Positions 18,897 through 27,865 of a DNA stretch of 64,000 bases are shown here, one piece after another. The notes beneath the pieces were generated by a model, which saw only the letters and a program-made list of their open reading frames with translations, was not told the origin of the DNA and ran no database searches. Position numbers and translations under genes: made by a program. The stretch is taken from positions 1 through 64,000 of the forward strand of contig NZ_AVQI01000022.1 in NCBI RefSeq assembly GCF_000468115.1, given 5' to 3'. This stretch comes from Treponema socranskii subsp. socranskii VPI DR56BR1116 = ATCC 35536. GTDB taxonomy: Bacteria; Spirochaetota; Spirochaetia; Treponematales; Treponemataceae. How positions within the stretch are numbered: position 1 is the stretch's first letter; every line of letters starts with the position of its first letter.

Positions 18897-18918
18897 CGAT
18901 TTTAGGGTATATAATATA

Positions 18919-20124
18919 TCAGCAATTTTCAATATCGCGATAAAAGTGAATAGCGTTGTAAAAAAGCGAAGAAAACCTGATAGAACGCGGATCATAACCG
19001 GTTTTTTGTTTTAATTTATTTAATTGGTATTGAAGGGTATTTTTATGCATAAAAAGCCGTACAGCCGTTTTGGCTATAGAACCTTCTTCTTGGTATAGGG
19101 TATCCAACAAATTAATCCAATACCGGATGTCTGCTTCACTGCAGGATTTAAAAATACGGATAATGTATTCCCGTTTTACGGGATCCGGTATTTCACCGGA
19201 AAAGATTTCCATATTTATTGTATCATACAAGCGTGGTTCTTTTGAAGGGGAACGCAAGCATGTTTTTAAAGCTTTTTCCGCTTTTAATCGTGCACTGTTT
19301 ATTAAACGGTAATCATCGGTTTTACTGTCCAAGCCTGCCGCCAATATTACCGGATATTTCGATTGTATGAAATCGCACACGGTACACACAAAATCAAGCA
19401 GCTGTTTGTCGCTGCGGCTGCTTAGCGCACAAATAAACACGGTACCCGAAACAAGCATAACCGCATTTTTTTCATGACTGATTATTGTTCCCAGCGTTTT
19501 CCACGTGTTGTCTATATGGTACTGTATTTCCGACGGTTTAAGCACATCATCTACTTTCAGAAAAAGCGGCGTTTTCTTCTCCGATACCGTTGCTTCGGGA
19601 ATTTGTACAACCGGTTCAAAAACAACAACACGACGCGGAATAGTGATATCAATATCCAAAGACTTTCCCCGATTTTCCAAGCGGCGGTCTATTGTTTCCG
19701 GAGAACCGTACAGCCATTCATTTAAAAACCGATTTTTTATGCGCTTGTCCATATCGCTTTGCTGTTTATAATATTCGTCCCGCATAAGAATCTCAGTCAT
19801 TTTTTTGAGTATTTGGCCGTACTTTCCCACTTCTTGATAATGTCCGGTAACGCCGATTACTGCAACCGGCATCCCATTGAATCGTACGGCGATATTCGTT
19901 CCGGGTAAAGCACCCGCATACTCGGTATCGCTGTATACGGTTATTCCGCTTAAATCTTCATCGATAATTTTTTTCGCTGCAGCATGAAAGGTTCCGACCC
20001 GTGCGTCATCGGTACTTGCAATAATAATTCCTTCGGCATTCATCATATTTATCTGTCGGCCGATGATTCCGCTTATTTCTTCAACGATAATTTTTGCGGT
20101 TTTTGTCGATAAAGTCACGTGCAT
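18919..20124 (-). CDS. CdaR/PucR-type transcriptional regulator of acid catabolism
   Basis: The 401-aa regulator resembles CdaR, the sugar-diacid activator. The N-terminal half is a diacid-recognition domain (TAKIIVEEISGIIGRQINMM, IAVRFNGMPVAVIGVTG); the C-terminal end is a PucR-type helix-turn-helix (SIAKTAVRLFMHKNTLQYQL, NKLKQKTGYD). Such proteins sense carboxylic or sugar acids in the cytoplasm and activate neighbouring catabolic genes. It lies directly upstream of, and on the same strand as, the dehydrogenase-transketolase-TRAP-racemase genes, so it is the likely pathway regulator. A palindrome covers its start codon and may serve autoregulation. Confidence 0.85.
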   Translation of the reverse strand: MHVTLSTKTAKIIVEEISGIIGRQINMMNAEGIIIASTDDARVGTFHAAAKKIIDEDLSGITVYSDTEYAGALPGTNIAVRFNGMPVAVIGVTGHYQEVGKYGQILKKMTEILMRDEYYKQQSDMDKRIKNRFLNEWLYGSPETIDRRLENRGKSLDIDITIPRRVVVFEPVVQIPEATVSEKKTPLFLKVDDVLKPSEIQYHIDNTWKTLGTIISHEKNAVMLVSGTVFICALSSRSDKQLLDFVCTVCDFIQSKYPVILAAGLDSKTDDYRLINSARLKAEKALKTCLRSPSKEPRLYDTINMEIFSGEIPDPVKREYIIRIFKSCSEADIRYWINLLDTLYQEEGSIAKTAVRLFMHKNTLQYQLNKLKQKTGYDPRSIRFSSLFYNAIHFYRDIENC

Positions 20125-20136
20125 ATTATATATGCA
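20120..20136. promoter_or_regulatory. Palindrome over the cdaR-like start codon
   Basis: TGCATAT-TAT-ATATGCA is a perfect 17-base palindrome that includes the start codon and a TATAAT-like sequence on the minus strand. It may be an autoregulatory operator; AT-rich palindromes also arise by chance. Confidence 0.3.
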
Positions 20137-20364
20137 TAATCGCTTTTATAAAAGACCTCGCATTGCATCACATAAAATCTAAATGTATGTACCATGTAAT
20201 GACTTAATTTTAAACGTCGTATAGAAGGTTTTGAAAGCAGTAATATAATAGAACAATGGGTACGTAAAAGCGATCAGCTATGGGCGGTTTTTGCTGCAGC
20301 AGAGTTTGCAAAGTCTTTTAAATTCATATCTCTTGTGGTATACTGAAACATCAGTGAGACAGAC

Positions 20365-21033
20365 ATGGCAAACTCAAAAGATACGATAAAATTCATTTTG
20401 AATGATCTTACAAGCGTCCGTGAAAATCTTCTCGCGCTGTCGGAAGATATTTGGAACAGCATAGACCATAACGACAATCAAAAACTCGAAGAAGGCTGTT
20501 TGTTTAAAAAACACTTCAACGCGCTTCTCGACATTTTTGAACACAATGCCGAGGAAATAAGCGCACTCATTTCTCAGTTTACAGGAATAAGAGAAGAATT
20601 GCCGTCCGGTATTAAAGCCCCCTCTGAAAACAAACGGATCATTGCCGAACTCGACAAGTCCGAGCCGCATTCGCTCAACGAAAATTTTACTTACAAACGG
20701 CCGTATGCATTTGTGTTGGAAGAACATGCATATACGGAGCTTATGACATGGAAGGATTTATATATACAAGCATGCCGACATCTTATTGCAAAAGATAAAA
20801 ACAGATTCGACAGTCTTGCAGATAATGCTGATTTTATCAGCACGCAAAACAGAAAGTATTATTCCGCAGATAAATCCGCTTGCCGTACACCCTACAAGAT
20901 TACGGACAAAACATTTATCGAAGTAAATTTATCCGCCAATCATTTTGTGAAATTGATAAAAGAATTATTCGAATATTTTAAAATCGACGCCGAGTCTATG
21001 AAACTATATTTGCGGCAAGACCGAAATGCCTAA
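20365..21033 (+). CDS. Unrecognised 222-aa protein, first gene of the helicase/methyltransferase locus
   Basis: I do not recognise the family. The protein is soluble and mostly helical by composition, with charged residues throughout, no signal peptide, no membrane segment and no obvious catalytic motif. The N-terminal 80 residues look like a helical bundle (repeated leucine/isoleucine heptads in TIKFILNDLTSVRENLLAL). It ends eight bases before the PLD-helicase gene, whose ribosome-binding site overlaps its stop, so the two are almost certainly cotranscribed and functionally linked. Possible roles are an accessory subunit, a regulator or an inhibitor of the nuclease-helicase; none is shown by sequence. 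Confidence 0.75.
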   Translation: MANSKDTIKFILNDLTSVRENLLALSEDIWNSIDHNDNQKLEEGCLFKKHFNALLDIFEHNAEEISALISQFTGIREELPSGIKAPSENKRIIAELDKSEPHSLNENFTYKRPYAFVLEEHAYTELMTWKDLYIQACRHLIAKDKNRFDSLADNADFISTQNRKYYSADKSACRTPYKITDKTFIEVNLSANHFVKLIKELFEYFKIDAESMKLYLRQDRNA

Positions 21034-21041
21034 GGGAAATT

Positions 21042-24000
21042 ATGCAAAGTACACTGATTGACAATTCCGAACGCTTGAAACTGGCGGATACGTTGAAAGA
21101 ACTCATCAATCTCCCCGATATTGTATATATCGACATTGCAACCGGTTATTGGGATATTCCGGGCACACAGCTTATAGCACAAGAACTTCGGGTATTTTTG
21201 GAACGATCGGCGGATACCCATATACGCATTCTTATCGGGAAGGATCCTTATCTTTTTGCACAGTATAACGCCAATCCAAAGTATAAAGGTACCAAGTATC
21301 CTCAAGATTTTATCAGAACCGATCTTGCTGATTTAAAAGTAAAACCAGAATATATTCCGGCTGTACAATTACTCTTGGACTTTTGCAAAGAACAGCATGA
21401 AGGACAACATGATCCAAAAATAGGAATACGTATTCTCCGCGACGCAAGCGAGGATGACGATCGGCAATTTTTTCATTCAAAATGTTATATTTTATATGGA
21501 ACCGGTGTCGCGTATGGGATTATCGGCAGCAGCAATTTTACGGGAAAAGGATTGCAAGGAAATTCCGAGCTGAATTATTTGGAAACCGTGCCTCAGATTA
21601 TTACTGCAAAGCCGGATAGCATAAATCGTTCGAAAGGGCATATCTCATGGTTCAATGAAAAATGGGAGCTCGCTTCCGATTGGACGCAAGAGTTCTTGGA
21701 AGAAGTTTTAAAATCCTCTGCAATAGGGAAACAAGCGATTGCACAAGCAAAACCAAAAAGTGAAAACTTTATTATTCTCTCTCCATATGAAATATATATA
21801 AAATTCATTATTGATCAATTCTCCGAGGTTATTGATTTTGACGGAAAAATTACACCTGACGACTATATACCGCGTGACCCTGATTTTAAAAAATTGATTT
21901 ACCAGCAAGAAGCTGTCAATCAAGGTTTTGCAATTATGAAGCGGCACCGCGGCTTTATCCTTGCCGATGTGGTCGGACTAGGAAAAACTTTCACCGCACT
22001 GATGATTGTAAAACGACATCTATTGGAAACAGGATTTAAACGGCCTGTTTTGATTATCTGTCCGCCGGCGATTAAACAAAGTTGGCTTGATTCAATTGAA
22101 TACTTTGATAAAAACGAGGCCTCCGATAAAAAAATAAAACCACTTATCGTTCTTACGACAATCGGCTGTCTTGAAGATGTGAACGAAAATAATGACTACG
22201 TTGCAGAAGACGATTTTAATGAAACCTTTAAAAAGGCCGATTACAGTATGATAGTTGTAGATGAAAGTCATCGATTCAGAAATAACAAAACAATTATGTA
22301 TCAAAAACTCGATGATTTAATCGGTTCCATAACTCCCCAGCCTTATGTAATGCTTCTCTCCGCAACTCCGCAAAACAATAAACCTTATGATTTAAGAAAT
22401 CAGATTTATTTATTTCAAAGAGAACATAATAACTCAACATTACAAAACCTTGGGAAACATGAAAACAAACTTGAAAATTACTTTGCCGAAAAACAAAGAA
22501 GTTATGAAGCGTACATAAAAAAAGATAAGCAGATAAACGGTAAAAAAATCTCGAAAACAAAAGAAGAACTGGAAAAAGACAAAGAAAACCTTATTGCGGA
22601 TAATGAAGATATACGAAAGCGCGTTGTCGAGCCATTAATAATAAGGCGGACGAGGACAGATATTGAAAAATATTATAAAGACGATATGGAAGCACAGGCT
22701 TTGAGTTTCCCTAAAATAAAACAACCGGTTGCAATCCCTTACGAAATGAAAGGTGATCTTGCGGAACTTTTTAACAGCACGATAAATATTGTTGCGCCGC
22801 AAGTGAGCAAAATAGAATTTGACGAAGAAGGAAATCCTATTTTAAATTTCGGTACCCTTGAAGGCGAAGACGGGCTCGGCTATTACCGATATAGAGCTAT
22901 CGAATTCCTTACAAGTGAAGAAAATCGGAAACAGCATGAAGTAAACAACTTAACCGTAGAAGATACTTCTCAACGTCTTGCACAATTAATGGAAATTCAC
23001 CTTGTTAAGCGGCTCGAAAGCAGTCAAGCTGCTTTTAAAGAATCACTGCATAATCTGCGCCGTTATACCGAAAACATGATTAACATGTGGCGAGAAAATC
23101 GTATTTTTATCTGCCCCGATTTGGATGTTAATAAAGAGTTGAATGATTTATCCATTGAAAAAAATAAAAGTTTTGCCGCTTGCCTTGAAATAATCGCAAA
23201 CAAGGCAAAAAAAGCAAACAAAAAAAGATTTGATTCCGAAAATATGGGTCCTAATCGAGAATATCAAATAACGGATTTTGATAAAGCCTATATTAACCTA
23301 CTGCAGAACGATTTACGCTTAATCAATAATTTATGTGATCAATGGGATAAGCAAACGGATGATCCTAAGATTGAAACATTTATACGAAAATTTGATAGTT
23401 TATTTTTTGATAAAGAAAAAAATCCTTTTCAAAAGCTTATTGTTTTTACGGAATGTATTGCCACACAAAAGATACTTGTTCAAAAACTAAAAAACTGCGC
23501 GAGCGAATTCAATATTCTTTCAATTACTGCGGAAAATAGAGATGATATGAAAGATACTATCGCTGCAAACTTTGATGCAAATTACAAAGGCGAAAGACGT
23601 GATGACTATCAAATCCTTATTACAACCGATGTTCTTTCCGAAGGCGTAAACCTACACCGTTCAAATTCTATTTTAAATTACGACTCTCCGTGGAATGCAA
23701 CGCGCCTCATGCAGAGATTGGGACGTATAAATCGTATCGGTACGCAAGCCAAAGAAATATGGAACTATAATTTTTATCCTTCAACTTTAGGCGATAATCA
23801 AATCAATCTTAAAAATAGAACATATGTAAAACTTCAAGCTTTTCATGAATTATTCGGAGAAGACTCTCAAATTTATTCAACTGAAGAAGAGGTTAAACAC
23901 TTTGATAAAGTGGAACGGGAAGAAGCGGATACAGCCGAAACACCGATTATGCCGTTTATTGCAGAGCTTCGTGAATTTAGAAATCAAAATAAAAAGGAAT

Positions 24001-24581
24001 ATGACCGTCTTACAAGCATCACACAAAAAGTTGTCTCTGCGGTCAATAACGGCACAAAACAGTTTTTTGCAAGTTTGCACGAACTGAACAAAAAAGATGA
24101 ACGGCTTAATTCTTTTTTATTTATTGCAAACAATGATGGGGCGGTAATAAAAGTAGGTCAGTTAGAATTTTTTGAAAAATTAAAACCGCTCATACGGCTT
24201 GATGCAACACAGATTGCAATAAATATTGATACAATAATGGCATGGCAAAAATCAATTATGGAATGCTATGAAAAAAGCAAACAAAATACAGCCATTACTG
24301 TTCGGCAAAAAAACAATAAAGCGATAACTCAAGCACGGACTAGAATACAAGAATTATACTCTGTCTCCTATTTCGAAGAATTGAGAGGTATGCTCGACGT
24401 AATTTCAGATGCGCTTATACATCATAATTTAACAGTGGCGAAAAAAGTATTAAAAATAAATTTCGACGATGATGAGTTATTCGACAATAAGACAGCTGCT
24501 ATTAAAGAACTCTATCAATTAGCACGACAAAATAAAACTTATACGAATGCAGTATTATCAATTGAACTGATTACGAAATAA
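21042..24581 (+). CDS. PLD-nuclease/SNF2-family helicase fusion
   Basis: The 1179-aa protein joins two enzymes. Residues about 20-190 form a phospholipase-D-type phosphodiesterase domain with one HKD motif: His145 and Lys147 in FFHSKCYIL, then GSSNFTGKGLQGNSEL. Residues about 285-950 form a superfamily 2 helicase of the SNF2 class: Walker A GLGKT (312-316), DESH (407-410), LSATPQNN (motif III) and QRLGRINRIG (motif VI, from residue 891). A long charged insert separates the two RecA lobes. PLD-type domains are used as nucleases in several restriction systems. With the adjacent methyltransferase it could form a DNA-translocating restriction complex resembling a Type ISP enzyme split in two, with PLD as the nuclease. 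A single HKD copy implies dimerisation for cleavage. Confidence 0.88.
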   Translation: MQSTLIDNSERLKLADTLKELINLPDIVYIDIATGYWDIPGTQLIAQELRVFLERSADTHIRILIGKDPYLFAQYNANPKYKGTKYPQDFIRTDLADLKVKPEYIPAVQLLLDFCKEQHEGQHDPKIGIRILRDASEDDDRQFFHSKCYILYGTGVAYGIIGSSNFTGKGLQGNSELNYLETVPQIITAKPDSINRSKGHISWFNEKWELASDWTQEFLEEVLKSSAIGKQAIAQAKPKSENFIILSPYEIYIKFIIDQFSEVIDFDGKITPDDYIPRDPDFKKLIYQQEAVNQGFAIMKRHRGFILADVVGLGKTFTALMIVKRHLLETGFKRPVLIICPPAIKQSWLDSIEYFDKNEASDKKIKPLIVLTTIGCLEDVNENNDYVAEDDFNETFKKADYSMIVVDESHRFRNNKTIMYQKLDDLIGSITPQPYVMLLSATPQNNKPYDLRNQIYLFQREHNNSTLQNLGKHENKLENYFAEKQRSYEAYIKKDKQINGKKISKTKEELEKDKENLIADNEDIRKRVVEPLIIRRTRTDIEKYYKDDMEAQALSFPKIKQPVAIPYEMKGDLAELFNSTINIVAPQVSKIEFDEEGNPILNFGTLEGEDGLGYYRYRAIEFLTSEENRKQHEVNNLTVEDTSQRLAQLMEIHLVKRLESSQAAFKESLHNLRRYTENMINMWRENRIFICPDLDVNKELNDLSIEKNKSFAACLEIIANKAKKANKKRFDSENMGPNREYQITDFDKAYINLLQNDLRLINNLCDQWDKQTDDPKIETFIRKFDSLFFDKEKNPFQKLIVFTECIATQKILVQKLKNCASEFNILSITAENRDDMKDTIAANFDANYKGERRDDYQILITTDVLSEGVNLHRSNSILNYDSPWNATRLMQRLGRINRIGTQAKEIWNYNFYPSTLGDNQINLKNRTYVKLQAFHELFGEDSQIYSTEEEVKHFDKVEREEADTAETPIMPFIAELREFRNQNKKEYDRLTSITQKVVSAVNNGTKQFFASLHELNKKDERLNSFLFIANNDGAVIKVGQLEFFEKLKPLIRLDATQIAINIDTIMAWQKSIMECYEKSKQNTAITVRQKNNKAITQARTRIQELYSVSYFEELRGMLDVISDALIHHNLTVAKKVLKINFDDDELFDNKTAAIKELYQLARQNKTYTNAVLSIELITK

Positions 24582-24599
24582 AGAAAAAAGGAACACACT

Positions 24600-27500
24600 A
24601 TGACAGACTTTCGTACTTTTTTTGAACAAGCTTATCCCGGCAAAGACAAAATCTACGAAGATATAATTCTTCCTATTTTCAAAAACGCAACGGATTTACG
24701 AAAAACAACGCTGATTGCATTGGCAGAATCCGATAAAAAGAATGTTTTACAGGCTTCAATCATAGCACAAGTTGCAGGGACATTTCCCGTAACATTTGCC
24801 GATGTAGAAGTACAGTCGTCAGTACACCTCAAACGCAACCGTGTTAGTATTCAGAATTGTATCCGCAAAATTATGGAAGATAATACCTCAGCACTTATCT
24901 TTTTCCATTTTGCTGATAACCAAAATGAATGGCGGGTAAGTTTTGCACACCGAGCAGAGACACTGCAAACCAGCACAAGTGCAAAACGGTATACCTATCT
25001 GTGCGGGATAGAACATCCCTGCCGGACTATTGCAGAGCGCTTTCATCATTTATCTAAAAAAGCCGATTCTGCTGCTATAACCCTTGACGATATGTTGAAC
25101 GCATTTAGTGTAGAGGCATTGAGTAAGGAGTTTTTTGCCGAATATAAGGTTTTCTACGAAGATTTTGTGCAATACATTACCGGTAAACGCTATATCAAAG
25201 CAAAAGGAAAATCAGGCTATGAGAACAGAGCTGTAGCCGGAGCAAAAGTGCATACAAAAATCTTTGCGCACTTTCAACGAATCAGTAATGGGGATGAACA
25301 AAAGGCAGAAAAGAATGTCCGTGATTATATTAAAAAGATGATGGGACGGCTCGTATTTATTCAGTTCTTACAGAAAAAGGGATGGCTCGGTTGCACGGAC
25401 GATAACTGGAATGACGGCGACAGGGATTATTTACAACATCTTTTTGAGCACTCAAGTACGAAACAACAAAATGATTTTCTTTCTACCGTACTTGATCCGC
25501 TTTTTTTCGGCATGCTGAATACCAATCCCGAAGAGCGAGCTCATCATTTTAAGCAGAAAAACTGGGATATAACACTGCTTGATCGTTTTGGAAAAGTGCC
25601 GTATCTGAATGGCGGACTTTTTGAAGAGGATGAAGAAGACTATGTTTCGGTTGTTTTTCCGGCGGTCTTATTTAGCAATCCTGCACAAAAAGAGGCCGAA
25701 CGGATTTTCCGCAGCAGTCAAAATAACGGCTATCCGTATGATGCAAGCTGCGGTCTCTTGGATTTTTTTGCCCGTTATAATTTCACTATTGACGAAACCG
25801 ATCCTGAAGATCGGGAAGTCGGCGTAGATCCTGAAATGCTTGGGAAGATTTTTGAAAATCTTCTGGAAGATAACAAAGATAAAGGTGCATTTTATACTCC
25901 AAAAGAAATTGTACAATATATGTGCCGCGAAAGCCTTATAGCATACCTTGCCGAAGAAACACAGGATGAACCGGCAATGCGTAATTTTGTCTTAAAGCAC
26001 GAGATACACACGATAAAAGACAAAAAGAAAGTTTTATCCGCATTAAAAAATATCAAAATCTGCGACCCTGCAGTCGGTTCGGGGGCTTTCCCGATGGGAA
26101 TGCTGAATGAACTTTTTGCGTGCAGAATTTTGCTGGAAGGAGACAGTTCAGATGAAGAAAATCGCTCACGCATTAAAAAAGACATTGTGCGGGAGAATAT
26201 CTACGGAGTCGATATTGAAAAAGGCGCCGTTGACATCGCCCGTCTGCGCTTTTGGCTTGCTATCATCGTCGATGAAAAAACACCGCTCCCTCTTCCCAAC
26301 CTTGACTATAAAATAATGCAAGGAAACAGCTTATTGGAAAGTTATGAGGGGGTTTCCTTAGAAAATTTACTGCACCAGAATAAAAATGATCTCTTTTGCA
26401 CTACGGAAGACAACATAAAAATCCTACAAACCGCTATCAGCGATTATTATCAGCCTAAAACACATAAGTCAAAACAGGCTATGAAACAGCATATTTCTCA
26501 ACTCATTTATGCATTACTCAGTGAACAAGGATGGAGCAAAGAACACGATAAGCTGGCAGATCTAAAAAATATACCGATTGATGCAAACAATCAATTCTTT
26601 TTATGGCATACGTGGTTTAGTGAGGTGTTTAACCGTCCGTCAAAACAAGGCTTTGATATTGTGATTGGAAACCCACCGTATATGGAAGCAAGAAGCAAGG
26701 TTTTCCCGGAAGATTTGAAGAATGAATTACAAAATTATATAAAGTGTACCTATGATGAAGTATATCAGAAATCATTTTCTCGAGGTGCTGATATTCTTGT
26801 TTTCTTTTATGAATTATCATTTCGTTTACTCACAAAAAAAGGCATTAATATATTTATTACTGAAAATTCATGGATGGCAACTGATTATGGTAAGGCGTTT
26901 CAAAACTATTTAAGATATAAGATTTCTATAAAAGGAATTATTGATTCTGATTATAAATATTTTGAAGGAGCGGAGATAAATACAGTCATTACATTTTTTC
27001 AACATAAGGATATTAAAGATGATTTTATTAGCTTTTATCACTGCCATGGAAGTTTAACAGAACATCATTGTAACCTAAATAACACAAACGACACCTCCAT
27101 TACCGTCAAACAATTTATGTCAAATGATGTACTAGTTTCTTCTTATAAATGGAGTTTCTTAATTAACCTTAATAATGAACTTTTATCATTATTAACACTT
27201 ATGGAAGAAAAAAACAATCGTGACACGGCAAAGAAATTCACTATAGGACAAGGGCTTAATATAACAAAGAATAATATTCTGAAAAAACCTTCAATTAAAA
27301 CTGTCCCATATTATATTTCATCTGATGGAGCAAAATATACATGGCAGTGCTCTAATTCTTTTGTAAATATATCCGTAGTGAATAAAAATAGAAAAGTCCC
27401 ATTATTAATATTACCGAGAGGTATTGGGACTCATTTCTGTTGTTTCAATACAATAAAAGGATTCTCTTCGAGCTATGTTGAATTTTATTCAGATTCATGT

Positions 27501-27863
27501 ACTGAAGATGAATTGTTATGTTTGTGGTTATTTTGTAATTCTTCACTTCTATGGCTATTAAGAGAATGCTCAGGTAGAACAAATCTTGGCGGAGGAATGT
27601 TAAAAGCCGAGGCAACAGATTTAAATAATCTTCCTCTTTATTTTAATTTTCCTAACATACAGATAATAAAAGAGATTTTCAAAAATGCAACAAATAAAAC
27701 CATACCAACAAATATTAATGAGGCAATAAATAGCCAATTACATAAAGTAATAGATGAGATTGTTTTTTCTTATTTTAATCTTCCGAAACAAAATAATTTT
27801 GTAATTGATTTGTTATTAGAAAAAATCAAAAGAAGAACCATAAAAATTAAATCTAATAAGTGA
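24600..27863 (+). CDS. Eco57I/PglX-type adenine DNA methyltransferase with swappable target-recognition half
   Basis: The 1087-aa protein is an N6-adenine methyltransferase. The S-adenosylmethionine motif DPAVGSGAF is at residues 489-497 and the catalytic NPPY at 691-694. Residues 1-450 are a helical region; residues 695-1087 hold the end of the methyltransferase core and the target-recognition domain. No PD-(D/E)XK nuclease motif was recognised. An AAAGGA ribosome-binding site precedes the ATG and the helicase gene ends 18 bases upstream, so both are in one operon. The 49 bases at 26635-26683, encoding the segment up to NPPY, are repeated in inverted orientation at 29115-29163, where a second 3' half is stored. 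After inversion the product would be 1110 aa with a different recognition half. Confidence 0.93.
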   Translation: MTDFRTFFEQAYPGKDKIYEDIILPIFKNATDLRKTTLIALAESDKKNVLQASIIAQVAGTFPVTFADVEVQSSVHLKRNRVSIQNCIRKIMEDNTSALIFFHFADNQNEWRVSFAHRAETLQTSTSAKRYTYLCGIEHPCRTIAERFHHLSKKADSAAITLDDMLNAFSVEALSKEFFAEYKVFYEDFVQYITGKRYIKAKGKSGYENRAVAGAKVHTKIFAHFQRISNGDEQKAEKNVRDYIKKMMGRLVFIQFLQKKGWLGCTDDNWNDGDRDYLQHLFEHSSTKQQNDFLSTVLDPLFFGMLNTNPEERAHHFKQKNWDITLLDRFGKVPYLNGGLFEEDEEDYVSVVFPAVLFSNPAQKEAERIFRSSQNNGYPYDASCGLLDFFARYNFTIDETDPEDREVGVDPEMLGKIFENLLEDNKDKGAFYTPKEIVQYMCRESLIAYLAEETQDEPAMRNFVLKHEIHTIKDKKKVLSALKNIKICDPAVGSGAFPMGMLNELFACRILLEGDSSDEENRSRIKKDIVRENIYGVDIEKGAVDIARLRFWLAIIVDEKTPLPLPNLDYKIMQGNSLLESYEGVSLENLLHQNKNDLFCTTEDNIKILQTAISDYYQPKTHKSKQAMKQHISQLIYALLSEQGWSKEHDKLADLKNIPIDANNQFFLWHTWFSEVFNRPSKQGFDIVIGNPPYMEARSKVFPEDLKNELQNYIKCTYDEVYQKSFSRGADILVFFYELSFRLLTKKGINIFITENSWMATDYGKAFQNYLRYKISIKGIIDSDYKYFEGAEINTVITFFQHKDIKDDFISFYHCHGSLTEHHCNLNNTNDTSITVKQFMSNDVLVSSYKWSFLINLNNELLSLLTLMEEKNNRDTAKKFTIGQGLNITKNNILKKPSIKTVPYYISSDGAKYTWQCSNSFVNISVVNKNRKVPLLILPRGIGTHFCCFNTIKGFSSSYVEFYSDSCTEDELLCLWLFCNSSLLWLLRECSGRTNLGGGMLKAEATDLNNLPLYFNFPNIQIIKEIFKNATNKTIPTNINEAINSQLHKVIDEIVFSYFNLPKQNNFVIDLLLEKIKRRTIKIKSNK
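26635..26683 (+). repeat. Left 49-bp arm of the invertible segment
   Basis: All 49 bases are identical to the reverse complement of 29115-29163; identity stops at the next base on both sides. The arm encodes the residues running from PSKQGFDIVIGNPPY and continues in the same reading frame in both contexts. It contains an imperfect dyad TCAAA-N7-TTTGA (26640-26656) that may be the recombination core. Confidence 0.95.
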
Positions 27864-27865
27864 AT

